Both the position numbers and the translations under genes were made by a program. From Lachnospira multipara ATCC 19207 (GTDB lineage: Bacteria; Bacillota; Clostridia; Lachnospirales; Lachnospiraceae), in assembly GCF_000424105.1 (NCBI RefSeq), contig NZ_AUJG01000012.1, forward strand, positions 1 to 64,000: a DNA stretch of 64,000 bases, in the 5' to 3' direction. The number at the start of each line of letters is the position of its first letter. The first letter of the stretch is position 1. Below are positions 52,751 through 62,548 of the stretch, piece after piece. The notes under the pieces were generated by a model that saw only the letters and a program-made list of their open reading frames with translations, ran no database searches and was not told where the DNA came from.

Positions 52751-53431
52751 ATGGCATTTATTCAGGTAGAAAATGTGACTAAGCGTTATGGCAAGAATTA
52801 CATTTTAAAGGATATAAATATTGAGGTAAATAAGGGTGAATGTGCCGTTATTATTGGCGCAAACGGCTGCGGTAAGACAACACTTTTATCTATACTTGCA
52901 GGAAGTAATAAAGCTAGTTCAGGAAAGATAACTATTGACGGAGTTAATGCGATTTCAAATAGCAAAAGTTTTGATAAGATGATTGGATACATCCCTCAGG
53001 AAAATCCACTACTTGAAGGACTAAGTGTTAGAGATAATCTAAAGTTTTGGTATGTTGGAACTAACAGAAATATGGAGGAGGACCTAAAGTCAGGTGCACC
53101 TGCCATATTTGGTGTTACAAAATTTCTTGATAAGAAGGTGGAGCAGTTATCAGGAGGTATGAAGAAACGTCTTAGTATCTGTGCGGCTCTTGCAAAGAAT
53201 CCACCAATTCTTATTCTTGATGAGCCAGGGGCTTCTCTTGATATTGTCTGCAAGCAGGAAATTAAGGAATACATTGAAAGATATATGGCAGTTGGCGGAA
53301 CAGTGATTTTAGCTAGCCATGAGGATTACGAGATTAATCTTGCAACGAAAATGTATCTTTTAAATGATGGCGTTTTAAAGGAAGTAGAAGTTGGAAGTCA
53401 CAATGAAATTATGAGGGGACTAGCGCGATGA
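52751..53431 (+). CDS. ABC transporter ATPase of an ABC-2-type exporter
   Basis: A 226-residue ATPase. Walker A GANGCGKTT, Q-loop IPQENPLLEGLSV, signature LSGGMKKRLSICAAL, Walker B LILDEPGASLD and switch His ASHEDYE. The style is that of the CcmA/NatA group that works with ABC-2 permeases, and two such permeases follow (4-bp overlap, then 2-bp gap). AGAGG precedes the ATG. Confidence 0.92.
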   Translation: MAFIQVENVTKRYGKNYILKDINIEVNKGECAVIIGANGCGKTTLLSILAGSNKASSGKITIDGVNAISNSKSFDKMIGYIPQENPLLEGLSVRDNLKFWYVGTNRNMEEDLKSGAPAIFGVTKFLDKKVEQLSGGMKKRLSICAALAKNPPILILDEPGASLDIVCKQEIKEYIERYMAVGGTVILASHEDYEINLATKMYLLNDGVLKEVEVGSHNEIMRGLAR

Positions 53432-54678
53432 AAAAGAAATTAGAGTATTTAAGACTACAGATTATTAGTAGTTTTACTTGGGTCCCTAAAATAATTTTGG
53501 TGTCGCTAATCTTAGCTATAATCATTGGGGCAGCAGCCTATGGAATATCTGCTTATTCATCAAATTCAGATGACTCCTCTCTTTTAAAGGTGGCAATAGT
53601 ATATGACGATAATGATAATTCAAAATACATAAGGCAGGCTATGTCTTTAATTGCAGATGAAGAAAGCGTTTCGGAAGTCTGCAGTTTGGTGGAAATGGAT
53701 GAAGAAAGTGCCCTAACAGGCCTTAAGGATGGAACTGTGGATGTTGTTGTGCTTATTCCTAAGGGACTTATAAGAAGTATTATGAACGGTCAGAATAAGA
53801 CAATTGAAATGATCTTCCCAAGTGTTGGTGTTAATAATTCTTCTTATATTTATCAGGAGATGATAAATGCCGGTACAAGCGTTGTAAGTACAGCTGAGGC
53901 TGGAGTTTATTCTATGGATGATGTCCTAAATGCTCTTTTTAGTGGTCAGAAGGATAAGCAGACAGAATTAGAAAATAAACTTAGCGAAATCTACTTTAGT
54001 TATGGCCTTGATAGAAGCATCTACTTTAGTGTGACAGATGTTTCAAAGACAGAAGGCCTCTCAACTACACAGTTTTATATAGCCACTGGTTTCATGCTTT
54101 TATTGCTATTTAGCGGTATAGTTTGCGAGAAACTTTTTGTGGTAAATAACAACAGCCTAACTAGGGTGTTAAGAATTGCAGGAATTAAAGAAGGCTACAT
54201 AAGCTTTTCAAGAATAATGGGAATATGCTTGGTTTACACAGGATTTTTCTGGCTGGTATGCATTTTCCTAGGAATAGTTGGACTACGTTTCCCAGCAATA
54301 TTTAATTACTACGAGCTTAGTTCGCCTCTAGATTTAATCACTTCCTTAATAGGACTTTTTGTGATTAATTATGCAATTCTTAGCTTTATATTTTTTATAT
54401 TTATATTAATAGATAACACAATTTATAAGGTTATAGGGCTTTTTATAATAGGAATAGTCTGCATGTATATGTCTGGCTGTATAATTCCTAGCTCACTTCT
54501 ACCTAATGCCGTAAGGATAATAGGAAACTTCTTACCAACCTACTATTTCTTCAGACTAATAGGACAGATAATGACAACTAATATTAATCCAATCTTGCTT
54601 TTTGAAAATGTATTGATTGCTGTAGTTTTAACATCACTTGCAAGTTTGGTGCTTAAATTAAGGGTGAGAAGGGAGTAG
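53428..54678 (+). CDS. ABC-2-type permease
   Basis: A 416-residue membrane protein. The first helix (~17-40) is followed by a ~150-residue extracytoplasmic domain (LLKVAIVYDDND ... VVVLIPKGLI) and five C-terminal helices including a VLRIAGIKEGYISFSRIMG coupling region. This topology is typical of ABC-2 permeases with a large loop (YhgE/YbhR-like). The start overlaps the ATPase stop (ATGA). Confidence 0.88.
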   Translation: MKKKLEYLRLQIISSFTWVPKIILVSLILAIIIGAAAYGISAYSSNSDDSSLLKVAIVYDDNDNSKYIRQAMSLIADEESVSEVCSLVEMDEESALTGLKDGTVDVVVLIPKGLIRSIMNGQNKTIEMIFPSVGVNNSSYIYQEMINAGTSVVSTAEAGVYSMDDVLNALFSGQKDKQTELENKLSEIYFSYGLDRSIYFSVTDVSKTEGLSTTQFYIATGFMLLLLFSGIVCEKLFVVNNNSLTRVLRIAGIKEGYISFSRIMGICLVYTGFFWLVCIFLGIVGLRFPAIFNYYELSSPLDLITSLIGLFVINYAILSFIFFIFILIDNTIYKVIGLFIIGIVCMYMSGCIIPSSLLPNAVRIIGNFLPTYYFFRLIGQIMTTNINPILLFENVLIAVVLTSLASLVLKLRVRRE

Positions 54679-54680
54679 TT

Positions 54681-55727
54681 ATGAAAAGGGTTTTATTTTG
54701 GATATATTTAATGCTAAAGAAGCAGATTAAAAATCCCTTTATTGTTGGACTTTTGATTGCTATTCCTTTAGTTACTTTGATTGCAAAAAGTATTCCTGCT
54801 TTGAATAAATCGGACACGATTCAAATAGGACTATGTCTATCAGATGAAGATGAAATGGCTACAAATACAGTGGAAGCGTTAATTTCTGGAGATTATCCAG
54901 TGGATTTTTATTTAGTTGATTCAAGAGAGGATTTGCTTGAAGATATAGTAAACAAAAAGGCTGAGTGTGGTTATGTATTTGGAGAAAATATTTCTGATAA
55001 GATAATGGAGGATAACTATAACGGAATTATTGAGTTTGTTATAAATGAATCTAATTATGTAAGTTCAATGACTAACGAGATTGTATTTTCCCAGTTATTT
55101 AAGAACTTCGCAGATGATGTATTAGTGGACTTTATATCTAATAATAAGATATTTTCAGAAAAATTAGATAAGGCCATAGTCAACGCTAAATCTAGATATG
55201 AAAAATACTTATCAAGCGATGTAACTTTTCATATAGACTTTACTGTGCTTGATAGCGATGATACTTCTAGAAGTGAAATGACTCAAACAACAGGAAAATT
55301 TCCGTTAAGAGCCATACTTTATATATTAATATTTGCAGGAGGCTTGTTTGGGGTAGCTTGGTTTTTAGAAGATGAGGCAAAGGGAAGCTATGTAACTTTA
55401 TCAAAGAGATATAAGATACTTGCAAGACCAGTATATGCCTTTATTGGCGCTTTTCTTTTTTGGATTTCTTCAAGCATTGCCTTGCTTATTGCGGGTAGCA
55501 AGATAAGTCCAAAGACGGTTTTATTAGGTATTGCCTATGTGTTCCTTGTAACAGCTTACGCCTGGATTCTTGGAATGATTTTTAGAAGAATCGAGAATTA
55601 CATAGCAATTACTTTTGTTTTAATTGTTGCCTGCTTTATCTTCTGTCCAGTATTTATCAATATTTCTCTTTATATTGATGCGGCAAAATATATCAGCGCA
55701 ATCCTTTTGCCAAGCTGGTTTATATAG
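54681..55727 (+). CDS. second ABC-2-type permease-like protein
   Basis: A 348-residue membrane protein with the same plan as its neighbour: one helix (~15-37), an extracytoplasmic domain (IQIGLCLSDEDEMATNTVEAL ... KKAECGYVFGENI) and five or six helices. It is shorter by ~70 residues and ends abruptly after a hydrophobic helix (ISAILLPSWFI), so the last helix may be missing or the protein naturally short. It forms the second half of the exporter with the upstream permease. GGGAG precedes the ATG. Confidence 0.82.
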   Translation: MKRVLFWIYLMLKKQIKNPFIVGLLIAIPLVTLIAKSIPALNKSDTIQIGLCLSDEDEMATNTVEALISGDYPVDFYLVDSREDLLEDIVNKKAECGYVFGENISDKIMEDNYNGIIEFVINESNYVSSMTNEIVFSQLFKNFADDVLVDFISNNKIFSEKLDKAIVNAKSRYEKYLSSDVTFHIDFTVLDSDDTSRSEMTQTTGKFPLRAILYILIFAGGLFGVAWFLEDEAKGSYVTLSKRYKILARPVYAFIGAFLFWISSSIALLIAGSKISPKTVLLGIAYVFLVTAYAWILGMIFRRIENYIAITFVLIVACFIFCPVFINISLYIDAAKYISAILLPSWFI

Positions 55728-55743
55728 ATAACGAGGTGTTTTA

Positions 55744-56529
55744 ATGAAAATATATTTAGCTAAGGCCGATACAATCGCAGATTACAGCGACATGGCCTAT
55801 GCAAAACTTACAAACTATCGAAAGAAAAAAACAGACAAATTACACGTAGAACTAGCAAGACTAACAAGCATAACTGCAGGGCTCTTGCTAAATTATGCCA
55901 CTAAAGATTATTTGAATGCAGGAAGTGATGAGGATTTCGGTATTGATAGTTCTTCGGTAGCTGCTGCGGACTTTGAAGCTACTAATGCTTTAAAAGCGTC
56001 TGCCGGCTTGGGGGCTATCTTTCAGGCAAATACAGCCTTCCTTGAATCTTCAATAACTGAGATTTCCTCAGATGAATTGTTTGATGCTTATGATCCAGCT
56101 TATGATTTTGAAATTGAAGAGCTTGGTCAGGGAAAGCCAGTGTTTAAAGAAAGAACAGACCTTTACTTTAACATTTCCCACACAGCTAACATTGTAGTTG
56201 TGGTTATGGCTAGAAAGCCTATTGGCATTGACATTGATGGCAACAGAAATTTCAGTGACAGAATGATAGATAAATTTTATTCAAAAAAAGAAGCTCAATG
56301 GGTTTATGGAAATGAACTTAGAAAGTCAGATAGATTCTTTAATATCTGGACTATGAAGGAAGCTTTTTCAAAGATGCGTGGGGATGGCATTGCAAGAACA
56401 ATTCTTAATGTAGAATTCTTGCATGACACAGACCAGGTAGAATGTATCTTTAATGGCGAAAAGCAAGACGTGTTAATTGAAGAGCAAGAATATTACGGAT
56501 ACAAAATAGCAGTGATTAGGGAGGCCTAG
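55744..56529 (+). CDS. 4'-phosphopantetheinyl transferase (Sfp-like)
   Basis: A 261-residue enzyme that transfers phosphopantetheine from CoA to carrier proteins. The three family motifs are present: YFNISHTANIVVVVMA, PIGIDIDGNR with the metal-binding Asp residues, and FFNIWTMKEAFSKMRGDGI with the W-x-x-KEA signature. It is of Sfp rather than AcpS length. It follows the ABC-2 exporter genes by 16 bp and is likely in the same operon. No NRPS, PKS or carrier protein is visible in the window, so its client is unknown. Confidence 0.93.
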   Translation: MKIYLAKADTIADYSDMAYAKLTNYRKKKTDKLHVELARLTSITAGLLLNYATKDYLNAGSDEDFGIDSSSVAAADFEATNALKASAGLGAIFQANTAFLESSITEISSDELFDAYDPAYDFEIEELGQGKPVFKERTDLYFNISHTANIVVVVMARKPIGIDIDGNRNFSDRMIDKFYSKKEAQWVYGNELRKSDRFFNIWTMKEAFSKMRGDGIARTILNVEFLHDTDQVECIFNGEKQDVLIEEQEYYGYKIAVIREA

Positions 56530-56555
56530 TCACTGTTTTTTTGTGGCTTAATGGA

Positions 56556-56724
56556 GTTTTACTATAACTTCGAAAAGACAATTCTAAGCTTGTTGGCACT
56601 TAAAAAATCCAGAACAAGATAATCCGCTGTCGAAGACAGAGATTATCAAAGTTCTGGATTTTTGCTAGTACCACTACAAGCTTAGCTTAGCGGGAGCGTG
56701 TCTTTGAGAAGTTAATAGTAAAAC
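56556..56724. repeat. 169-bp nested long inverted repeat
   Basis: The outer arms GTTTTACTATAACTTC and GAAGTTAATAGTAAAAC pair almost perfectly, then AAAGACA/TGTCTTT and CTAAGCTTGT/ACAAGCTTAG, then an inner stem AAAATCCAGAAC..GATAATC / GATTATC..GTTCTGGATTTT capped by CTGTC/GACAG. The inner part with its T run can end transcription of the PPTase gene. The whole looks like a MITE-type or palindromic element. Thirteen bases just after it (56732-56744) equal the end of the repeat at 62.8 kb. Confidence 0.75.
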
Positions 56725-56762
56725 GCAATGACCGTTTTACAATACATTCCAAAAGCATCCCA

Positions 56763-57380
56763 CTAATCCAGCTCATCAATATGTTTCTTAACTATATCCG
56801 CAATGATATCTGCGCATCTTTCTGGTCCAATAACACCAGTATTTAAGCAGATGTCGTAATTGTGGTAGTCACCCATTTCCTGATGAGTGTACTGCTTATA
56901 ATATGTTTCTCTTAAAATGTCGTGTCTTTCACGGGCCTTCTTAGGATTGAGGCCGAAATTTTCTTCAAGCTCACCTGTACGCTTTGTACGAACTTCTTTA
57001 TCGGCGTATAGGAAAACATTAAAACATGGAATTCCAGCTTGCTTTAAAACGTAGCCGGCGCAACGACCAACGATGATACAAGGCTTTTTTGAAAGGTTAA
57101 TAATAACTTCCTTTTGTGCATGGAAGATTCCATCATAAGAACTTGTATAAACCATGGCGTTGTTCATAAGGCTGTTCATAAAGCGAGTAGCACGGCTCAT
57201 AGCCTCGCCTTCTCTTCTAATATCATCTTCAGAATAACCACTTCTTTTAGCAGTTTCTTTTACGAAATCCTTGTCATAAAAAGGAATGTCTAGAGTGTCA
57301 GCTAGGCGCTTTGCAACTGTACGGCCATAGGCTGCGTATTCTCTACTGATAGTGATTACTGGATATTTTAAATTTTCCAT
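56763..57380 (-). CDS. cytidylate kinase-like family protein
   Basis: A 205-residue protein. It opens PVITISREYAAYGRTVAKRLADTLDIPFYDKDFV, which corresponds to the P-loop region of the cytidylate-kinase-like family (the loop is atypical). Later it shows CIIVGRCAGYVL and FLYADKEVRTKR. The family is common in Clostridia and often of unconfirmed substrate; CMP kinase activity should not be assumed. GGAGGGG precedes the ATG. It is in the same direction as the TRAP genes but separated from them by the structured repeat. Confidence 0.85.
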   Translation of the reverse strand: MENLKYPVITISREYAAYGRTVAKRLADTLDIPFYDKDFVKETAKRSGYSEDDIRREGEAMSRATRFMNSLMNNAMVYTSSYDGIFHAQKEVIINLSKKPCIIVGRCAGYVLKQAGIPCFNVFLYADKEVRTKRTGELEENFGLNPKKARERHDILRETYYKQYTHQEMGDYHNYDICLNTGVIGPERCADIIADIVKKHIDELD

Positions 57381-57444
57381 AAAACCCCTCCTGGTAAATG
57401 TGATTTGTTAGTGGCGGCCCTTGTGGACTGCCACTTTTTAAGTA

Positions 57445-57613
57445 CATTGTAAAGCGGACATTCGGAATCCGCTTCGCTACTTCCTCATGAACGCAGTGGC
57501 ACTTTGTGCCACCTGTCAGAAGGGGCTTTAACCCCTTCTGACACTAGTAAGCTTTATACCCCCCGCTTAAAGCTTACGCTTTTGAAGCGGGGGATTGCTT
57601 ACACTGCGTTCAA
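57445..57613 (-). repeat. 169-bp multi-hairpin repeat, copy 1
   Basis: Nearly identical (about three differences) to the inverse of 62649-62815. It contains perfect hairpins GTCAGAAGGGG/CCCCTTCTGAC and GTGGCAC/GTGCCAC, a CCCCCGCTT/AAGCGGGGG stem, AGCGGA/TCCGCT, and GAACGCAGTG repeated in inverted form. There is no coding frame. It fills most of the 264-bp gap between the kinase-like and TRAP permease genes. Confidence 0.92.
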
Positions 57614-57644
57614 AAATGATTTCAAATTAAATAATAACTAATTA

Positions 57645-59609
57645 CTAATTACTTGAAGCTAAATCTCTAGGATTACGCTTGCTATTAATATATAGGTAAA
57701 CTAGGCCAGCAAGTAATAATAAGAGACCAAGTAGATCTGTTACAGTTGCTGGATGAATAAGCATAAGTCCACCTACGGCAATGATTAGTCTTACAACTAT
57801 GTTCATGTCTGTGAAGCAGTAGCCCTCAAGAGCCGCAGCTAAACCAAATACACCAAGCACTGATGTTACACAGATAAATGCGATCGATAACGGATTTGTA
57901 TCAATAAGAAGCATTGCTGGATTGTAACAGAACATATATGGTACGATGAAGGCTGCAATGGCAAGCTTTGAGGCCTGGAAGGCGGTCTTCATTGGGTTAC
58001 TCTTGGCAATTGCTGAACCGGCATAGGCCGCAAGGGCAACTGGTGGAGTAATATCAGCAACAATACCAAAGTAGAATACAAAGAAGTGAGCGGCCATTGT
58101 TGGAACGCCCATTCTAACAAGGATTGGAGCTGTTGTAGCAGCCATGATACAGTAGTTAGCTGTTGTTGGAACACCCATACCAAGGATGATACAACAAATC
58201 ATTGTAAGCACTAATGCGATGATTAAGTGGTTACCAGCAACACCAACAATGGCGTTAATAAGGTCATTTGCAAGACCTGTCATTGTAATAGCACCTGAGA
58301 TAATTCCGGCAACACCACAAGCGGCACCAACAGTAATTGCGCTCTTACCGCCTTGTTCAAGGGCCTGTAAAATCTTCTTAGGTGTAATTCGATTTTCCTT
58401 ATCAAATAAACTAACAAAGATAGAGAGGAGAATTGCAAATGTTGCAGCTCTCTGCATTGTCATATAATTTCCTGAAACCCAAACCACAAGCATTACAAGT
58501 GGAAGGAGGAGATAAATTTTCTTAATAAGCTTACTCATCTTAGGAAGTTCTTCCTTAGGGATTCCAGTAAGTCTGAGCTTTTTAGCTTCAAGGTGTACTG
58601 AAATGAAAATTCCAAGGAAGTAAAGTGCAGCAGGAAGAATAGCTCTTCCAATGATGCTTGAGTAAGGTACGCCAACGAAATCTGCCATAAGGAAAGCGGC
58701 AGCACCCATGATAGGAGGCATAATCTGACCACCTGTTGATGAAGCAGCCTCAACAGCCGCAGCAAATTCAGGCTTATAGCCAGTTTCCTTCATCATAGGA
58801 ATTGTAACAGAACCTGTTGTAACAGTGTTACCAACAGATGAACCAGAAACCATTCCGCAAAGTGCAGAAGAGATAACGGCTACCTTAGCTGGACCACCGG
58901 CAAATCTACCAGCGATACTGTTAGCAAGTTTAATAAAGAACTCTGAGATACCTGTCTTTTCAAGGAAGGCACCAAAGATAATGAATACTACAATGAATTT
59001 CGAGCAAACATTAACAGGTGTTGAGAAAATTCCTTCCTTAGTATAGAAGAGGTTTCTAACTAAGTACTTTAAACGTCCTAAAAACTCTGGATTTGTAAGT
59101 CCTACTGTAAGGGCATAAATTACAAAGAATCCAGCTACAATAAGAATTGGAATACCAACGCATCGTCTTGTAACTTCGATTAAGGCTGCAATAGCCACGA
59201 TACCAATAATGATTTGATACCATTCAAATTTAGTCCCTAAATTTACGATTGTATTAGCATTTAAGGCAAAATACATATAAGATGCAGTACCTAATACCAT
59301 AAAAACTATATCGTAAAATGGAATGTGGTTTGGTGTTTGTTCACCCTTCTTTGCAGGATAAATTAAAAATCCCATTAGGATAATCAGTCCCATAAAAGAA
59401 GTAAGTCGTATTTCTTCAAGGAAGGTTGCAAAAAGTGTTACATAAATACACCAAAGAGAAAATGCCACAAGCACCAGTGTAATGGCGATTTTTGGCTTTC
59501 CTTCCCAAATACGAGTGTTACTTTCTCTGTCGTATTTTTTCATAACAGAGTTTATTGTTTCCTCAGAAACCTCCGGAGTGGAGTTTATCTTATTTAAGTT
59601 TTCGCTCAA
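57645..59609 (-). CDS. TRAP transporter fused small/large permease (DctQM type)
   Basis: A 654-residue membrane protein with about 16-17 hydrophobic segments. The N-terminal part (~35-150) corresponds to the four-helix small subunit, and the rest to the large subunit with the conserved SGSSVGNTVTTGSVTIPMMKETGYKPEFAAAVEAASSTGGQIMPPIMGAAAFLMADF and MGVPTTANYCIMA segments. This fused form is characteristic of TAXI-type TRAP systems. It starts with TTG behind GGAGG, 16 bp after the receptor gene. It imports an organic acid or amino acid in exchange for Na+ or H+. Confidence 0.94.
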   Translation of the reverse strand: MSENLNKINSTPEVSEETINSVMKKYDRESNTRIWEGKPKIAITLVLVAFSLWCIYVTLFATFLEEIRLTSFMGLIILMGFLIYPAKKGEQTPNHIPFYDIVFMVLGTASYMYFALNANTIVNLGTKFEWYQIIIGIVAIAALIEVTRRCVGIPILIVAGFFVIYALTVGLTNPEFLGRLKYLVRNLFYTKEGIFSTPVNVCSKFIVVFIIFGAFLEKTGISEFFIKLANSIAGRFAGGPAKVAVISSALCGMVSGSSVGNTVTTGSVTIPMMKETGYKPEFAAAVEAASSTGGQIMPPIMGAAAFLMADFVGVPYSSIIGRAILPAALYFLGIFISVHLEAKKLRLTGIPKEELPKMSKLIKKIYLLLPLVMLVVWVSGNYMTMQRAATFAILLSIFVSLFDKENRITPKKILQALEQGGKSAITVGAACGVAGIISGAITMTGLANDLINAIVGVAGNHLIIALVLTMICCIILGMGVPTTANYCIMAATTAPILVRMGVPTMAAHFFVFYFGIVADITPPVALAAYAGSAIAKSNPMKTAFQASKLAIAAFIVPYMFCYNPAMLLIDTNPLSIAFICVTSVLGVFGLAAALEGYCFTDMNIVVRLIIAVGGLMLIHPATVTDLLGLLLLLAGLVYLYINSKRNPRDLASSN

Positions 59610-59625
59610 TATTTAATCCTCCTTT

Positions 59626-60600
59626 TTAGTTTTCATCTGTATTAACTGTGTAACCTTTTTCAGCAAAATACTTTGCAGCTCCTGCATGATAAGGAACAGT
59701 AGTAATATCTGTTGCAGACTCTAGAGTAAGTTCCCCACCCTTAGAGTTTTCTAGCTTAATTTCCTCAACATGGTCAAAGATGGCTGCTGTTAGATTATAG
59801 ACAGTTTCTTCATCCACATCTGCTGAAACAATTAAGGTTGCCTCAACTGCTACAGTTTGAATATCTTCATCCTGATCTGGATAAGTTCCAGCAGGAATTG
59901 TATAAGCCTTGTAATAAGAGTAGTCTGATAGGATCTTCTCCTGTAACTCTTCGTCAATTGAAATTAAGTTAACACCATTAGTTGTTGCAAGCTCTGTAAT
60001 AGCTGTTGTTGGTGTACCTGATACAATAAAGGCAGCATCAATTCGGCCATCCTTTAAGGCCTCCTTTGAATCTTCAAAGGACTGATACTGTGGCTTAATG
60101 TCGTCGATATCAATGCCGGCAGCACTAAGAATATCTATAGCGTTAAAGTAAACGCCTGAACCTGCTTGTCCAATAGAAACTCTCTTACCCTTTAAATCCT
60201 CAACACTTGTAATTGAGTCATCCATTGTAATAATCTGAACTGTTTCTGAATAAAGTGAAGCTAGGACTCTGAAATCTGTGGTAGCGCCATCATTTTCAAA
60301 AGCTCTAGTTCCCTCCCAAGCATATGTCATAACGTCGGACTGTGTAAAAGCTAATTGGAAGTCCCCGTCGTGAATACTTTGAATATTAACTTTAGATCCT
60401 CCAGTTGAAACTGCTACTGCCTTAACATCGGCGTAGTTTTTCATATACTGTGCAATTATTCCACCATAAGAATAGTAAGTACCGGATGTTCCACCTGTAC
60501 CAAACATCATTCTTTGGGATGCTTGTGAGCATCCTGTCATTGTGCCAAGAAATAAGCACATGCAGACAAGGCATGCACATATTTTTTTAAAAGTTCGCAT
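59626..60600 (-). CDS. TAXI-family TRAP transporter solute receptor (lipoprotein)
   Basis: A 324-residue secreted lipoprotein. The signal peptide ends in the lipobox MTGC (residue ~23). The TAXI opening is MMFGTGGTSGTYYSYGGIIAQYM, with later STGGSKVNIQSIHDGDFQLAFTQSDVM and GQAGSGVYFNAIDIL. TAXI receptors mostly bind glutamate-like or other carboxylates; this ligand is unknown. It is the first gene of the two-gene TRAP operon, with GGAAATGAG before the ATG. Confidence 0.94.
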   Translation of the reverse strand: MRTFKKICACLVCMCLFLGTMTGCSQASQRMMFGTGGTSGTYYSYGGIIAQYMKNYADVKAVAVSTGGSKVNIQSIHDGDFQLAFTQSDVMTYAWEGTRAFENDGATTDFRVLASLYSETVQIITMDDSITSVEDLKGKRVSIGQAGSGVYFNAIDILSAAGIDIDDIKPQYQSFEDSKEALKDGRIDAAFIVSGTPTTAITELATTNGVNLISIDEELQEKILSDYSYYKAYTIPAGTYPDQDEDIQTVAVEATLIVSADVDEETVYNLTAAIFDHVEEIKLENSKGGELTLESATDITTVPYHAGAAKYFAEKGYTVNTDEN

Positions 60601-60669
60601 GTCTTTCTCATTTCCTTTCTGTTGTATGTAGTCTATGTCTTTTTTATACCATATTTTAGGATATAAATA

Positions 60670-60761
60670 AAGGACAGGGCCGACTTACTACAAATCCTTT
60701 AATATTTAAAAGCTCGCTGGCTAGTAATATTAAAAGGAAATATAGTAGTCACCATGTCCTT
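60670..60761 (-). terminator. long nested hairpin ending the pyrG unit
   Basis: On the minus strand AAGGACA...GACTACT...CCTTTTAATATTA pairs with TAAATATTAAAGG...AGTAAGTC...TGTCCTT in a ~92-bp nested stem, followed by TATTTATA. It is much longer than an ordinary terminator and similar in plan to 56556-56724. Confidence 0.7.
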
Positions 60762-60815
60762 AAAGTTTGTTATATATTAGGCCTTAGCCCTTTGAAAATG
60801 TAATTAATATTGTAA

Positions 60816-62426
60816 TTACTTATTCTCCTGATAGTTAACAGCTGCCTCAATAAATCCCTTGAATAATGGATGTGGTCTGTTTGGACGAGACTTAAGTTCT
60901 GGATGAGCCTGTGTTGCAACAAACCATGGGTGAGTTGGGATTTCAACCATTTCTACGATTCTACCGTCTGGTGAGATACCTGAAAGGAGCATACCATTTT
61001 CAGATAAAACCTTACGGAAGTCGTTGTTAACTTCATATCTATGTCTGTGACGCTCATGAATTGTTTCTTCGCCATATAACTTATAAGCAAGGGAATCCTT
61101 GTTAAGTACACATGGGTAAGAACCAAGTCTAAGTGTACCACCAATATCATCAATGCCTTCCTGATCTGGCATAAGGTGAATTACTGGATGTGTTGTGTTA
61201 GGATCTAATTCCACTGAATGAGCATCTTCGTAACCAAGTACGTCTCTTGCAAATTCAACGATTGATAACTGCATACCAAGGCATAAACCAAGGAATGGAA
61301 TCTTGTTCTCTCTAGCAAACTTAATTGCTGTAATCTTACCTTCGATACCTCTGTTACCGAAACCACCTGGAACTAAGATACCTGAAACATCGCCGAGAAG
61401 CTCAGCAACATTATCATTATTAACAGTTTCAGAATCCACCCACTTAATATCAACTTCAGCAAGGTTTGTAATTCCACCGTGCTTAAGAGCTTCAACTACT
61501 GAAATGTAAGCATCGTGAAGGGAAATATATTTACCAACTAATGCAACCTTAACATTCTTTGTTGGATGCTTTGCGTTATAGCACATCTGCTTCCATTCTG
61601 TAAGATCTGGTTCTGGACATGGGAGATTTAAACATTCACAAGCAACTTCTGCTAAATGTTCATCTTCCATAGCAAGTGGTGCATCATAGAGAATATCTAC
61701 ATCTAGGTTCTGTAAAACGTGTGACTTAGGTACGTTACAGAATAATGCAATCTTGTCCTTAAGACCTGGTTCAAGTGGATGCTCAGTTCTACAAACTAAG
61801 ATATCTGGCATGATTCCCATACCCTGTAATTCCTTAACTGATGCCTGAGTTGGCTTTGTCTTCATTTCACCTGAAGCTTTAAGATAAGGAATAAGTGTTA
61901 CGTGGATAAGAATTGCATTCTCTTTACCAACTTCGTGCTGGAACTGTCTGATAGCCTCAAGGAATGGCTGAGACTCAATATCACCTACAGTACCACCGAC
62001 TTCGATAATTGCAATCTTTGTTTCATCGCTTGAGTAGTCTCTAAAGAAACGGCTCTTAATTTCATTAGTGATATGAGGAATTACCTGTACTGTACCTCCA
62101 CCAAAATCACCACGACGTTCCTTTTGAAGTACAGACCAGTAAACCTTACCTGTTGTAACGTTAGAGTTCTTTGTTAAACTCTCATCTATAAATCTTTCAT
62201 AATGACCAAGGTCAAGGTCAGTTTCAGCTCCATCGTCAGTAACGAAAACCTCTCCATGCTGTATAGGATTCATAGTTCCTGGATCAATATTAATATAAGG
62301 ATCGAACTTCTGCATAGTTACTTTATAACCACGCGCTTTAAGAAGTCTTCCTAAAGAAGCGGCTGTTATACCTTTTCCTAATCCGGAAACAACACCACCT
62401 GTTACAAATACATACTTAACTGCCAT
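60816..62426 (-). CDS. pyrG: CTP synthase
   Basis: A 536-residue enzyme making CTP from UTP, ATP and glutamine. The N-terminal synthetase domain opens [26 protein letters not shown] and has [15 protein letters not shown]. The C-terminal glutaminase has the nucleophile Cys in FLGLCLGMQ and the His-Glu pair in [10 protein letters not shown]. The start at 62426 ([11 protein letters not shown]) has GGAGG upstream; an earlier in-frame Met would extend the protein into the leader hairpin. An intrinsic terminator lies in the leader, so it is probably controlled by attenuation. Confidence 0.97.
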   Translation of the reverse strand: MAVKYVFVTGGVVSGLGKGITAASLGRLLKARGYKVTMQKFDPYINIDPGTMNPIQHGEVFVTDDGAETDLDLGHYERFIDESLTKNSNVTTGKVYWSVLQKERRGDFGGGTVQVIPHITNEIKSRFFRDYSSDETKIAIIEVGGTVGDIESQPFLEAIRQFQHEVGKENAILIHVTLIPYLKASGEMKTKPTQASVKELQGMGIMPDILVCRTEHPLEPGLKDKIALFCNVPKSHVLQNLDVDILYDAPLAMEDEHLAEVACECLNLPCPEPDLTEWKQMCYNAKHPTKNVKVALVGKYISLHDAYISVVEALKHGGITNLAEVDIKWVDSETVNNDNVAELLGDVSGILVPGGFGNRGIEGKITAIKFARENKIPFLGLCLGMQLSIVEFARDVLGYEDAHSVELDPNTTHPVIHLMPDQEGIDDIGGTLRLGSYPCVLNKDSLAYKLYGEETIHERHRHRYEVNNDFRKVLSENGMLLSGISPDGRIVEMVEIPTHPWFVATQAHPELKSRPNRPHPLFKGFIEAAVNYQENK

Positions 62427-62441
62427 TTTAACCTCCGATTC

Positions 62442-62505
62442 AAAAAACAAAAGTCGCAAGCGTGCCATTAGTACCTTCTTTGGAAAAATGACACGCTATG
62501 CGACT
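62442..62505 (-). terminator. terminator hairpin in the pyrG leader (attenuator)
   Basis: On the minus strand AGTCGC-AGCGTG-CATT pairs with AATG-CACGCT-GCGACT (small bulges), then CTTTTGTTTTTTG. It lies only ~20 bases before the pyrG ribosome site, so it must be bypassed for expression. pyrG is controlled by CTP-sensitive attenuation in other Firmicutes. Confidence 0.8.
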
Positions 62506-62519
62506 AAATTATAAAAATT

Positions 62520-62548
62520 AACTTTGGTATTATAACCCTATCAAAGTT
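62520..62548. promoter_or_regulatory. inverted repeat around the pyrG -10 region
   Basis: AACTTTG (62520-62526) and CAAAGTT (62542-62548) flank a minus-strand TTATAAT-type -10 sequence. It may be an operator. Confidence 0.35.
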
